Origin: Bacillus_BA songklensis | GTDB taxonomy: Bacteria > Bacillota > Bacilli > Bacillales > Bacillaceae_H | Reading direction: 5' to 3' | Assembly: GCF_042649685.1 (NCBI RefSeq) | Contig: NZ_JBHRZT010000073.1 | Coordinates: forward strand, 437,369-501,368 | DNA length: 64,000 bases | Shown here: one piece after another, positions 32,845 to 41,385 of the stretch | How the letters are laid out: every line of letters begins with the position of its first letter | Position numbering within the stretch: position 1 is the stretch's first letter | Program-made: the position numbers and the translations under genes | The notes under the pieces: generated by a model | The model's input: the letters and a program-made list of their open reading frames with translations, nothing else | What the model was told of the DNA's origin: nothing | The model's database searches: none

Positions 32845-33282
32845 TTATTGTGTGTAAACAACCTCGCTTTCGCACTTCGGGCAGCTTAATGCAGCAGAAT
32901 CTGTTTCGAGGTCTTGTACATAAAAAGCAAACGAACAGGACGTGCATTGTAATTTTAAAAAGCGGTCAATCAGCACTTTTTCAGATGAAATTCCAGACTT
33001 TGACGTATCGATTAACTCAGCATGTACATCTTTTTCTGAATCATCTTCAGCAATAAGCTGTCCCTTTTCTTCTTCCACAGTCCGCCATTGTCCGCCCGCA
33101 ATATGTTGTTCTAACTGACTGTGCGATGCCTGGTCGAGCATTTTTTTAGCTAATGAGATAAGCTGCTCGTTTGATAAAGAGGAAAAAGATAAATCCTCCC
33201 CAAGTCTTTTCCAGTAGCCCTTTAATTGATCTTCTGTAAAGACATATTTGGCAATCTTATGTATGACAACATTTTTCATCAT
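32845..33282 (-). CDS. unknown protein with C-terminal zinc ribbon
   Basis: A 145-residue protein. The N-terminal two thirds is helical and acidic (VIHKIAKYVFTEDQLKGYW at the start), and a zinc ribbon at the C-terminus has LQCTSCSFAF and LSCPKCESEV, giving a CxxC-x-CxxC set. I do not recognise the family. It sits upstream of the ArsB/NhaD-like gene on the same strand, 140 bp away, with no terminator between, so they may be one unit. It starts at ATG 33282 after AGGAGG. Confidence 0.7.
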   Translation of the reverse strand: MMKNVVIHKIAKYVFTEDQLKGYWKRLGEDLSFSSLSNEQLISLAKKMLDQASHSQLEQHIAGGQWRTVEEEKGQLIAEDDSEKDVHAELIDTSKSGISSEKVLIDRFLKLQCTSCSFAFYVQDLETDSAALSCPKCESEVVYTQ

Positions 33283-33508
33283 CTATCCTCCTTGTCATAT
33301 AACAATAATCGCTTATTTTCGACTATAGATAATTATATTCTTTTTCTATTTCCATCACAATGAATTAGTTGACAATTACTGAAAAATCAAATAAAGTCTT
33401 TAAATTGCTGTAAGCAGCTGGCATAATAGGTAACGCAAAGATGTTTCATATTTTAAATAACAGTAAAATGAAATGTATTGTTCCCTATTTTGCGAGATTT
33501 CGGTAAAA

Positions 33509-33536
33509 TTGGACAATCCATACTGAGCCTTAATAT
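33509..33536 (+). promoter_or_regulatory. candidate promoter of yufK-like gene
   Basis: TTGGAC (33509-33514) and TAATAT (33531-33536), 16 bp apart, 28 bp before the start codon. A better -35/-10 pair, TTGACA (33369) with TAAAGT (33392) 17 bp apart, lies further upstream and would leave a 170-base leader. Confidence 0.45.
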
Positions 33537-33564
33537 AGCTAAAAAGTAAGAATGAGGTTTTACG

Positions 33565-34125
33565 ATGATTAAAAACAAATACATAACGAGCTATTTTCCG
33601 TTACTATCAATTGTGCTATTTAGTATGTCGCTGGGAATATGCATTAGCTTTTGGCTGATCGGATTATTCCGTTCTTTAGGGGTATATGAGGGTTTGATGA
33701 CCTTTTTCTCGGCAAGAGAGCTAACGCTTACACTATTCCTGTTATTGAGTTTCCTTTTTTTTATGTTGTTTGCAGCTTTAAAGCTCATCAGTGATACATT
33801 GATGGGACTTTCCTTGCTGTTTTTCTCTACAGACCTGAAAGGGGAGGGAGTGGACAGAGCGAGTAGGGGAGTGATCCTTTTCGTCATCGGGTCCTTTATT
33901 TCGATTATCGTTTCACATTCGTTGTTATTTATCGTCATAACCTTTCTGGCAACGGCTTGCACGTATTTTGTGTATGCAGTATATCGAATGCATGAGATGT
34001 TTAAACCAGCTGCGCTTATCGGCTTTATCTTTTTTCACGTTTTTTCATGGTCCATCTTTACGCTTGTTATTGCTTATTTCTCTTTCAAGTTTTACCACAG
34101 TATGTTAAACAGTTTGCCTGTTTAA
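33565..34125 (+). CDS. yufK: YufK-like membrane protein (DUF5366)
   Basis: A 186-residue protein with five or six hydrophobic segments starting at residue 9 and a short polar loop (TDLKGEGVDRASRG) near residue 95. It resembles the DUF5366/YufK family of Bacillus membrane proteins, with unknown function. It starts at ATG 33565 with GAGG upstream. It is convergent with pbpD, which it also neighbours in B. subtilis. Confidence 0.7.
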   Translation: MIKNKYITSYFPLLSIVLFSMSLGICISFWLIGLFRSLGVYEGLMTFFSARELTLTLFLLLSFLFFMLFAALKLISDTLMGLSLLFFSTDLKGEGVDRASRGVILFVIGSFISIIVSHSLLFIVITFLATACTYFVYAVYRMHEMFKPAALIGFIFFHVFSWSIFTLVIAYFSFKFYHSMLNSLPV

Positions 34126-34214
34126 TAAAGGTGTGTGGCCCTTGTCTCAACAGTTTCAAGAGATTGAGACTGAACCATAAATTCGAAAAATTGATTGGTT
34201 TTAGGTTTTATGTG

Positions 34215-34268
34215 AAATGGACCGTCAACAAAACCTGGTATTACCGGGTTTACATGACGGTCCATTTT
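34215..34268. terminator. bidirectional terminator yufK / pbpD
   Basis: AAATGGACCGTCA / TGACGGTCCATTT with an inner AACCTGG...CCGGGTT hairpin. Confidence 0.8.
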
Positions 34269-34286
34269 GAGTCACCCCATATTCTC

Positions 34287-36158
34287 TTAATGGTTTCCTT
34301 CTGTCAATCTTTTCCACACGAAAAGATGAGGGCTTTCTTCCGCTAATCTCTGATTGCTTTTTGGTTTGTCACTTCCAATCCAAACCCCGACCGTATACCG
34401 ATCTTTCATACCGATGAACCATAAATCCTTATAGTCATTTGTGGTACCGGTTTTTCCCCCGGCATAGCCTTGACTTCCTCTTATTTTTTTAGCTGTACCG
34501 CTGTTTATGACTTCCGCCAACAACTTTCTCATCGTCGTATTGGTTGTACTCTTCCAGACTTGAACGGTTGGCTCTTGCCATTTGTATAATATTTTCCCTT
34601 TAGCATCCGTGACTTTTAAGATGGCGCGGGAAGAGGTATACTTCCCGTTGTTGGAAAATACGGTGTAAGCATTTGTCAGCTCAAGAGGCGTCACTCCATA
34701 AGTGAATCCGCCAACAGCTGCTGTTAGGTTATGATCCTTTGGAACGATATGCTGAAATTGGAAAGGTTCCATGTATTGAAATCCTTTTTCAACTCCGACC
34801 TGATTCAGCAAACGTACAGCAGGCGTGTTGTAGGAATATTTAAAAGCTGTTTTCAATGTTGTCATCCCATAGTGACGGCCGCTTGCATTTTGAGGGCAAT
34901 AGCCGTTTAAACAAAATGGTCCGGCATCTACTAAACTATTTTCTGTTGCTCCGTATTCATTTATGTAAGGGACATAGACGAGTAGGGGCTTTATGGCTGA
35001 TCCGGGCTGGCGAACAGCTTGGTAAGCCCGGTGGAAATCTAATTTTTTATAATTCTTCCCACCAATGATGGCACTGATTTGATGGGTTTGATGATTTAAC
35101 ACGACAATTGCTCCATTGACATCCTGCATGGGAAGAGCTTGCTTGAGAACGGAGGTTCCTTTTTCTTGTAAGGGACGGGACAATCCTGTATAAATATGAA
35201 CGCCGGACCGCAATACTTCTTGTACCCGTTGTTTTAGCTTGAATTGGAGGCGCCGTTTCTCTTCCGGAACTGCCTCGTCAATTTGCTTGGTAAATCCTTC
35301 TTGATCAGCAATGAGCTCTTTTAATTCCTCGTAAACATATGTCGTATAGTCAGGATATAAATCCATGTTTTTTTCAATATTGAGAGTAATAGGCTCTCCC
35401 ATGGCCTTTTCGTAAACAGCTCTATCTATTTTTTTTGCTTGAGCCAACTTTTTAAGAATGAATTGCTGGCGGGACTTAGTATTCGGTTCAACAGACAGCG
35501 GATCGTAAAAACTCGGATTATTTGGGATAGCACATAGAAAAGACATTTCCCCTAATGTGAGCTCATGGACGTCCTTTTGAAAGTAATAATGGCTGGCTGT
35601 GTCGATTCCGTATATTCCATGGCCAAAATAAATGCTGTTTAAATAGAGTTCTAAAATCTTCTTTTTAGAGAACTGCTTTTCAAGTTGATAGGCATACAGC
35701 AGCTCATTGATCTTTCTTTTATAGGATTTTTCATGGGTTAAAAACAAATTGCGTGCCAGCTGCTGGGTGATAGTACTACCTCCTTGCTCAATGGACTGGC
35801 TTTTTAGATTAATGGTAAATGCCCGAATAATTCCTCCTATATCGAATCCGTGATGCTGATAAAAATGTCGATCTTCCGTGGTTAAAAAAATATCGACGAC
35901 GGTTTGGGGGATGTGCTCAATTGGTAAGTACTTTCTTTTTTCCCCATCGTGCATTTCCGAAAATACTATGCCATTTTCATCGTACATATAGCTGTTTTGG
36001 GAAAGTGACACGTGTTGAATGTGGACTTGCCGTTGAATTGCTTTATGAAGAGACTGAATGTTGTTCCATTCAATCGTCAAATAAAAAAGAACCACGATAA
36101 ACAAAGGTATTTGAATACATAATATGAGAAATCCTGCAAACGCCCTCAATCGGCTCAC
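34287..36158 (-). CDS. pbpD: class A penicillin-binding protein (PBP4-like, PbpD)
   Basis: A 623-residue bifunctional peptidoglycan synthase with a membrane anchor at residues 8-30. The glycosyltransferase (GT51) domain has FLTTEDRHFYQHHGFD (catalytic Glu), GGSTITQQLARNLFL and KINELLYAYQLEKQFSKKKILELYLN. The transpeptidase has RQPGSAIKPLL (SxxK), YSYNTPAV (SxN) and GGKTGTTND (KTG). Length and place match B. subtilis PbpD. It starts at ATG 36158 with AAAGAGTGAG upstream. It cross-links and polymerises wall on the outer face of the membrane. Confidence 0.94.
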   Translation of the reverse strand: MSRLRAFAGFLILCIQIPLFIVVLFYLTIEWNNIQSLHKAIQRQVHIQHVSLSQNSYMYDENGIVFSEMHDGEKRKYLPIEHIPQTVVDIFLTTEDRHFYQHHGFDIGGIIRAFTINLKSQSIEQGGSTITQQLARNLFLTHEKSYKRKINELLYAYQLEKQFSKKKILELYLNSIYFGHGIYGIDTASHYYFQKDVHELTLGEMSFLCAIPNNPSFYDPLSVEPNTKSRQQFILKKLAQAKKIDRAVYEKAMGEPITLNIEKNMDLYPDYTTYVYEELKELIADQEGFTKQIDEAVPEEKRRLQFKLKQRVQEVLRSGVHIYTGLSRPLQEKGTSVLKQALPMQDVNGAIVVLNHQTHQISAIIGGKNYKKLDFHRAYQAVRQPGSAIKPLLVYVPYINEYGATENSLVDAGPFCLNGYCPQNASGRHYGMTTLKTAFKYSYNTPAVRLLNQVGVEKGFQYMEPFQFQHIVPKDHNLTAAVGGFTYGVTPLELTNAYTVFSNNGKYTSSRAILKVTDAKGKILYKWQEPTVQVWKSTTNTTMRKLLAEVINSGTAKKIRGSQGYAGGKTGTTNDYKDLWFIGMKDRYTVGVWIGSDKPKSNQRLAEESPHLFVWKRLTEGNH

Positions 36159-36491
36159 TCTTTCTATAGTTCTTATGTCACGCTTGTCATTTTAGCAAAG
36201 CATGGGAGGAATCGCTACAGAAAGTTAAGAGCCTTTTTCACATTTTATTTATATTAATGGGTGCATATTTTTATGGAAAGTTTATCTTTTGCAGCTTTAT
36301 CTTAAAAAAATAATAATTAGGGATAATTGTCTCAATCAATAAGACAGGCAGATGAATAAAGTAGAAATGAAACGCCTCGAAAAATTCAGAATCTTTTTAA
36401 GGAAATGCAAAAAAGAGGCGTATAATCAACTTTTACATGATATAATGAAGTAATGATAGTGTACGGATCATGTTTTGGGGGTGAAGAGTAG
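36159..36491. other. divergent spacer pbpD / kapD
   Basis: A 333-base AT-rich spacer. It has a GCCTC...GAGGC inverted repeat around 36376-36419 and a TATAAT at 36441-36446 likely to be the kapD -10 box, but no good -35 box. No ORF is convincing. Confidence 0.4.
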
Positions 36492-37115
36492 ATGAATTAT
36501 GATCATCAGTATTTGTTTATCGATTTTGAGTTTACGATGCCTGAGAGTAAAGGGAATCCGAAGGGCTTTTTCCCTGAAATTATTGAAGTAGGTATTGTCT
36601 CCGTTACCAATCAAGAAATTCGCGACACATTTTCTTCGTATGTAACACCCGCTGCTTTTCCTTTATTGACAGAGCGCTGCAAATCCTTTCTAAATATTCA
36701 ACAAGACCAAGTAGACAACGGAATAAGTTTTGAGCAGTTAGTCAAGAGATTGGAAGAGTACGAGCGCCGAGGTGCGAGTACTATTATCACATGGGGAAAT
36801 ATGGATATGAAAGTATTGAGACATAATTGTCAAAAAGCAGGTTTATCGTTTCCCTTCAAAGGAAAACAGGTGGATTTGTCCATGGAATATAAGCGGTTCT
36901 TCGGAGATCAAAATCAAACGGGGTTATGGAAAGCTGTACAGGAGTATGGGAAAGAAGGAACCGGCAAACATCATTGTGCTTTAGATGATGCACTGACAAC
37001 GTACAACATCTTTAAGCTTGTAGAAAACGATAAACGTTATTTAGCAAGGCCGGAGCCAACGACTATTGGAGACCGTGTTGATTTCTCTAAATTACTCAAT
37101 AAGTTTGCATTGTAA
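36492..37115 (+). CDS. kapD: KapD, 3'-5' exonuclease-like inhibitor of KinA pathway
   Basis: A 207-residue DEDDh exonuclease-fold protein. YLFIDFEFTM holds motif I (Asp, Glu), TWGNMDMKVL motif II, and HHCALDDALTTYNI motif III (His, Asp). In B. subtilis KapD, acting with KapB, inhibits the KinA route to sporulation; nuclease activity is unproven. It starts at ATG 36492 after GGGGTGAAG. It faces kapB across a shared terminator. Confidence 0.92.
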   Translation: MNYDHQYLFIDFEFTMPESKGNPKGFFPEIIEVGIVSVTNQEIRDTFSSYVTPAAFPLLTERCKSFLNIQQDQVDNGISFEQLVKRLEEYERRGASTIITWGNMDMKVLRHNCQKAGLSFPFKGKQVDLSMEYKRFFGDQNQTGLWKAVQEYGKEGTGKHHCALDDALTTYNIFKLVENDKRYLARPEPTTIGDRVDFSKLLNKFAL

Positions 37116-37151
37116 AAGCCAAATCATCTACGAGAGTGATTTGGCTTTTTT
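37114..37151. terminator. kapD terminator
   Basis: AAAAGCCAAATCA / TGATTTGGCTTTTT with a ten-base loop; the stem overlaps the kapD stop codon. Confidence 0.85.
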
Positions 37152-37160
37152 ATTTTGGCT

Positions 37161-37212
37161 TATAAGAAAGTATAAGTGCAGCCAAGCAACCGCCGGCGCC
37201 TAAAGGCTTGGC
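37161..37212. repeat. dispersed intergenic repeat, family A
   Basis: Begins with TATAAGAAAGTATAA, identical to 22173-22187, then GTGCA and a GCCAAGC / GCTTGGC hairpin (37181-37187 with 37206-37212). It lies directly after the kapD terminator. Confidence 0.6.
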
Positions 37213-37228
37213 GTTAGCTAAGCTTTCT

Positions 37229-37627
37229 CTATTCCCGGCCTTTGAAATAATCTTGTTTTAATGCCTTCAATTTCTCTTTGCTCATGGAACCAAAAACGGA
37301 ATCTTCCTTGTCTAGCTCCTCCATTAAATGCTCGATCGCAAGTTTTAAAGAAGAGTAATAGTCAGGAATCTCTCCTTCGAATTTCTTGACCATGGTTTTG
37401 GGGATATTGGTTTGCTCATTAAAAGCTAGTGCACGCCGTTCATGGAAAAAACCAACCTCAGCTTGTTTCGGATGGTGCAAATCACCTTGCTGCGGATGCT
37501 TAAGAACCGCCTTTACTTTCACTAAATAATGAGAAGAACGATCTTGTGTAATTTCGCCAATATACTTTCCTGTTTTGTAAATGCCTGTCACAATATCGCC
37601 AATTTTCAATTCTTTTTCGTTTGACAT
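37229..37627 (-). CDS. kapB: kinase-associated lipoprotein B homologue KapB
   Basis: A 132-residue protein like B. subtilis KapB, which is needed for KinB-dependent phosphorelay signalling. It has the SH3-like KapB fold: KIGDIVTGIYKTGKYIGEI, then HHPKQAEVGFFHERRALAFNEQTNIPKTMVKKF. No lipobox is visible, despite the family name; in B. subtilis the protein is also predicted cytosolic. ATG 37627 has AAGGAGG upstream; the frame to 37690 passes through that site. Confidence 0.9.
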   Translation of the reverse strand: MSNEKELKIGDIVTGIYKTGKYIGEITQDRSSHYLVKVKAVLKHPQQGDLHHPKQAEVGFFHERRALAFNEQTNIPKTMVKKFEGEIPDYYSSLKLAIEHLMEELDKEDSVFGSMSKEKLKALKQDYFKGRE

Positions 37628-37706
37628 GTTTGCTCCTCCTTGATAGATAGTTGTAAAAATATTATAAAGGATATAAGAGAGGTTGATCATAGGTGAGGTG
37701 TTAAAC

Positions 37707-37904
37707 TTGTTATTGTTTTTGACTCTTCAATTGTTTCTTTATTTTCCCGAAGATAAATCCGAATACATACCGGCAGCTTTTACAATGCTGCTTTTTGGGG
37801 CGGCTGCTGTATTGACTATGAAGTTTATTATAAAGATATCTAAAAAGGAAGCGCAAGCGGCTAAACAACTGGAGGAAAAACTAAAGGACCATAATCAGGA
37901 ATAA
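37707..37904 (+). CDS. small membrane protein, 65 aa
   Basis: A protein with two hydrophobic segments (LLFLTLQLFLYF and a second, YIPAAFTMLLFGAAAVLTMKFII), followed by a charged coiled-coil-like tail (KKEAQAAKQLEEKLKDHNQE). TTG 37707 is placed 8 bp after GAGG; TTG 37683 and GTG 37698 are alternatives in frame. It is divergent from kapB. I do not recognise the family. Confidence 0.6.
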   Translation: MLLFLTLQLFLYFPEDKSEYIPAAFTMLLFGAAAVLTMKFIIKISKKEAQAAKQLEEKLKDHNQE

Positions 37905-38016
37905 AGCTTCTCCTCCCCGTATTATTCCTTCGATAAAAAGGGACCGGAAAGGTTTAAATTATGGGCCTGGTGGCAAAGATGTTGAAGACATAAGACATTT
38001 TTTGTTGGAGGATTAT

Positions 38017-38610
38017 ATGAAAAAAGCAGCTAGCACAGCGTTGCTTTCTTTTTTTCTTTTAGCCGGTTGTATGGAAGAGCAAACAACTAAAAAAGATATA
38101 GAGTTGTTTAATGCTGTAGGAGATTCACTTGGGAAAGTAACCTTGACCGAAAAATCGGACGGTGTGGAAATGGAATTCAAGCTGGAAGGTCTTCCGCCTG
38201 GTGAACATGCCATTCATATTCATGAAAAAGGCAGTTGTGACGCGCCAGACTTTAAGTCATCGGGGAATCATTTCAACCCTGAGAAAAAAGAGCACGGTCT
38301 TCTTCATCCGAAGGGAGCCCACGCAGGGGATCTGCCTAATTTAATTGTAGAAGATGATGGCAAGTTTGCTGGGACGCTAATGGCGCCAGGAGTAACAATG
38401 AAAGAAGGAAAAACTTCTTTGCTCCAAACCCAGGGCACATCTCTTATCATTCATAAAGGCAAAGATGATGGAATGACACAGCCGGCCGGAAATTCAGGTG
38501 AGCGAATTGCATGCGGTGTGATCTCTGAGAATAAACAGAAAGCAAAAGGAAAAGAGGAAGAATCAGGCGGGAAAGAAGGACAAAACAAGCCCGGTAAAGA
38601 GGAAAAATAA
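38017..38610 (+). CDS. Cu/Zn superoxide dismutase-like lipoprotein
   Basis: A 197-residue lipoprotein with lipobox LLAGC (Cys22-type) and a SodC domain. All usual metal ligands are present: AIHIHEKGSC (two Cu His and the disulfide Cys), GNHFNP (bridging His), KEHG and GAHAGD (Zn His, His, Asp) and LIIHKGKDD (Cu His). GERIACGV gives the active-site Arg and second Cys. B. subtilis YojM is reported to lack two copper ligands, so this copy may be a true dismutase. ATG 38017 follows GGAGG. It has a low-complexity Lys/Glu/Gly C-terminal tail. Confidence 0.88.
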   Translation: MKKAASTALLSFFLLAGCMEEQTTKKDIELFNAVGDSLGKVTLTEKSDGVEMEFKLEGLPPGEHAIHIHEKGSCDAPDFKSSGNHFNPEKKEHGLLHPKGAHAGDLPNLIVEDDGKFAGTLMAPGVTMKEGKTSLLQTQGTSLIIHKGKDDGMTQPAGNSGERIACGVISENKQKAKGKEEESGGKEGQNKPGKEEK

Positions 38611-38616
38611 AAAAGA

Positions 38617-38713
38617 GGGGATGATTAGAGCGCCATACCTTGAATCATCCCGCTGAAAGGACCCGGCGCGAGAAATCCAATCAAACGGAGGATGTTTCTA
38701 CGGGTCCTTTCAG
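38617..38713. repeat. two hairpins between sodC-like gene and patB
   Basis: GGGATGATT / AATCATCCC (38617-38651, loop 17) then CTGAAAGGACCCG (38653-38665) pairing perfectly with 38701-38713 across a 35-base loop, followed by TTTAAAA. The first may terminate sodC transcription, but neither has a long T-run. Confidence 0.6.
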
Positions 38714-38748
38714 TTTAAAACATGATGACTCATTTCAAGGCTTTCGCT

Positions 38749-39924
38749 TTATACATCGGAAAAGGCTCGATAAAGGCGATCCAGCCCATCTTTTAAAAGC
38801 TCTCTCGGGCAGCCGATATTTAAACGAATAAAACCGCTTCCTTGTCTGCCATACTTTGTACCGGGTTCCACGGCAAGTTTTCCTTTTTCAAGCAGCAGTG
38901 TTCTGATTTTGGCATCAGAGAGTCCCAAGCCGCGGCAGTCAATCCAGATTAAATATGTTCCCTCAGGTTCTACTAACTTTAACTTAGGAAGACGGTTACG
39001 GATAAAGTCGGAGGCGTATTGAATGTTGTCTTGTAAATAGCTTAATAGATTCTCCAGCCATCCTTCGCCGCCGCGGTATGCGGCCTCCATCCCGACAATG
39101 CCAAATAGGTTTAAAGAGAAAAAGCCTTGTTTGCGCTGTATGCGATTATACTTTTCTCTAAGCTCTTTATTATCAATGATTACAGCCGATGCCTGCAAAC
39201 CTGCTAAGTTAAACGTTTTGCTTGGTGCGATAAATGTAATGATATTGCTTTCTCCGTCACGATGGAGAGAGGCGATTGGAATATGTTTATGAGGCTTATA
39301 TACAAGGTCCGCATGAATTTCATCTGACAGTAAAATCACGCCATGTCTTTGGCAAAGCTCATACACTCGCTGCAGTTCTTCTGCGGTCCATACCCTTCCA
39401 CCTGGGTTATGGGGGCTGCATAAAATCATCATCTTTACCCCTTGGGCCAGCTTCTCCTCTAAGTCGGCAAAGTCCATCTTATATCTGTCATCTTGTAAAA
39501 TTAACGGGTTTTCAATAAGTGTACGACCATTTTCTTTTATCATGTTAAAAAATGGGCTGTATACGGGTGTTTGAATTAAAATAGGGTCTTTTTCGTTCGT
39601 AAATGCCTGGATGGCCATACTAATGGAAAAGACAACCCCTGGACTGTAGACAATCCAATCGGATTCCGCTTTCCAATCATGTCGATTCTCCAACCATTCT
39701 AAAATCGCATCACTTGTTTCATTGTTTGGCACTGTATAGCCAAAGATTCCATGCTTTAATGCTTTTTCCAAAGCTTGTTGTACGGCGGGAGGAGCGGGGA
39801 AATCCATATCGGCTACCCACATGGGAAGCAAATCTTCTCCTCCAAAAAGTGAATTCACGTTATCCCATTTTACAGAATGAGTCTGCATTCGATTCGTGAT
39901 ATAATCAAAAGGCTGTTGGCTCAA
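38749..39924 (-). CDS. patB: cystathionine beta-lyase-type aminotransferase PatB
   Basis: A 391-residue PLP enzyme of fold type I, MalY/PatB group, that cleaves C-S bonds (cystathionine to homocysteine). The PLP lysine is in APSKTFNLAGLQ. LLPMWVADMDFPAPP and SPHNPGGRVW are family marks. It starts at TTG 39924 with AAGGAGG 8 bp upstream. The place next to kapB/kapD matches B. subtilis. Together with the sulfur genes further on it could feed methionine synthesis, but it is not linked to them in an operon. Confidence 0.93.
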   Translation of the reverse strand: MSQQPFDYITNRMQTHSVKWDNVNSLFGGEDLLPMWVADMDFPAPPAVQQALEKALKHGIFGYTVPNNETSDAILEWLENRHDWKAESDWIVYSPGVVFSISMAIQAFTNEKDPILIQTPVYSPFFNMIKENGRTLIENPLILQDDRYKMDFADLEEKLAQGVKMMILCSPHNPGGRVWTAEELQRVYELCQRHGVILLSDEIHADLVYKPHKHIPIASLHRDGESNIITFIAPSKTFNLAGLQASAVIIDNKELREKYNRIQRKQGFFSLNLFGIVGMEAAYRGGEGWLENLLSYLQDNIQYASDFIRNRLPKLKLVEPEGTYLIWIDCRGLGLSDAKIRTLLLEKGKLAVEPGTKYGRQGSGFIRLNIGCPRELLKDGLDRLYRAFSDV

Positions 39925-40067
39925 AGTTTATCCTCCTTATGAAATAAAAAGTAATTTCTTATATATTTATTATTCCATTCAAATGGGATGACTCCTTTTT
40001 TGTCCTGCTCTAGCAGGCCGAAAAAGGCAAGGGCGGTATATTCGATAAAAAGCAAGAGGTGACATTG

Positions 40068-40331
40068 ATGAATAGTATGCAAGATACAAATATAAAGCTG
40101 ATGGAGTGCTTATTAAGTTGGGATCCGCTAGGGTACGGAACAGATTCATATGAGACGGAAGTAGTGGATGTTATAGAAGCGGTTCACCGTTATGATGATA
40201 GAGAACGGCTCGCTCGCCGTATTCAAAGCATTTATGAATTTTCCTTCGAAGAAATCATCCCCTTGCCAGTTTGTCAGAAAAAGGCAAGTGAGCTGCTAAT
40301 GATTAAAAACAGCGGCACGTGTGAATTGTAG
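40068..40331 (+). CDS. yugE: DUF1871 family protein (YugE-like)
   Basis: An 87-residue helical DUF1871 protein (YugE in B. subtilis), with the conserved LLSWDPLGYGTDSYETEVVDVIEAVH and ARRIQSIYEFSFEE. The function is unknown. ATG 40068 is chosen, with AGAGGTG upstream; GTG 40059 would overlap that site. It converges with yugF on a long hairpin terminator. Confidence 0.85.
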   Translation: MNSMQDTNIKLMECLLSWDPLGYGTDSYETEVVDVIEAVHRYDDRERLARRIQSIYEFSFEEIIPLPVCQKKASELLMIKNSGTCEL

Positions 40332-40339
40332 GTCATCAG

Positions 40340-40380
40340 GATCGCACAAAAGGGGGAAATTTCTCCCTTTTGTGCGATTC
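40340..40380. terminator. bidirectional terminator yugE / yugF
   Basis: ATCGCACAAAAGGG with its complement, nearly a 38-bp palindrome (40341-40378). Confidence 0.85.
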
Positions 40381-40381
40381 T

Positions 40382-41212
40382 CTAGTATAGAAACTGTAAC
40401 ATATGCTGGTGAATGGCTTCAGGTTTTTCTTCCGGGACGAGGTGACCTGTTTTTTGAAATGAGATAAGAGTAGAATTTTGGATATCTTGTTTTAGACGCT
40501 TTCCGATATTTAAAGGTACCACCCGATCTTCTTCTCCCCAAATTAATAAACTAGGAACTTCAATTGAACGCAAGTCTTCCGAAGATAAATCTCCTTCCCG
40601 ATGACGAATCATTCTTGTTAAAGCCATAAAAATCTTATCGTCGGAAAAAGGCTTCATATATCCTTGAATCATTTCTTCATCAATCATGTTCAAATCATAG
40701 ACCACATTTTTTAGATTACCATCTATTCCTTTTCGAGCCAGCCATGTTTTGATCCAAAGATAAAAATAGGGAAGATAAGAAGAGAGAATTAAGCCATAGT
40801 GAGATCGGCTTAAATAGCCTGAACTGCATAATAAAATGATTTTATCCACCAGATCCGGCTCAAGTTTTGCCGTATTCAGTGAAATCTGTCCTCCCATTGA
40901 ATGCCCGACGAGTATCACTTTATTTAAGTGAAGTTTACGGATAAGTTGAGTGATGAGTTTAGCTAAATTTTTATAGGAATAGACAAATGTCAACGATTTT
41001 TCACTTTGTCCAAACGGCGGTAAATCCACGGCTATAACAGAAAAGTCCTTAGTTAATAACGGAATAAGGCGGCGAAAGCTAAAACTTGAAGATAAAAAGC
41101 CGTGAACAAGAACGATAGCAGGCTTTGCGGGTGTATATCCGTAGAGCTCGTAATAAACAGAGACACCGTCAATGGTTTCAAAGTGTGATGAAAAAGAGGC
41201 ATGTTCCATCAT
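40382..41212 (-). CDS. yugF: alpha/beta hydrolase (YugF-like)
   Basis: A 276-residue alpha/beta hydrolase. It has VLVHGFLSSSFSFR (oxyanion), GHSMGGQISL (nucleophile Ser), a SLLIWGEEDRVVP (acid Asp) and a catalytic His in KTGHLVPEEKP. These are typical of lipase/esterase/epoxide-hydrolase-like enzymes; the substrate is unknown. ATG 41212 has GGAG 9 bp upstream; the 25-codon extension to 41287 lacks homology. It precedes alaR divergently, as in B. subtilis. Confidence 0.9.
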   Translation of the reverse strand: MMEHASFSSHFETIDGVSVYYELYGYTPAKPAIVLVHGFLSSSFSFRRLIPLLTKDFSVIAVDLPPFGQSEKSLTFVYSYKNLAKLITQLIRKLHLNKVILVGHSMGGQISLNTAKLEPDLVDKIILLCSSGYLSRSHYGLILSSYLPYFYLWIKTWLARKGIDGNLKNVVYDLNMIDEEMIQGYMKPFSDDKIFMALTRMIRHREGDLSSEDLRSIEVPSLLIWGEEDRVVPLNIGKRLKQDIQNSTLISFQKTGHLVPEEKPEAIHQHMLQFLY

Positions 41213-41385
41213 ATTTCTTCGCTCCAACCATGTTTTTCTAATAGTTTCCCCGTTTGTATATAGATTAAGCGCCTGAGGCTTTTCCAATTTTTATTTCTAA
41301 TCCATGTTGAGCGAAAATTCAATTTCTTATAAATTTATTTGTTATAATGATTTTTGAAACGATTTAGAAAATAGGGGGATTTAAA

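Noticed and set aside
32718..33056. 112-codon + strand ORF over the zinc-ribbon gene
   Set aside because: It is antisense to a gene with clear zinc-ribbon cysteines and a ribosome binding site.
34047..34346. 99-codon + strand ORF across the yufK end and the pbpD end
   Set aside because: It overlaps two well-supported genes and the shared terminator, with no ribosome binding site.
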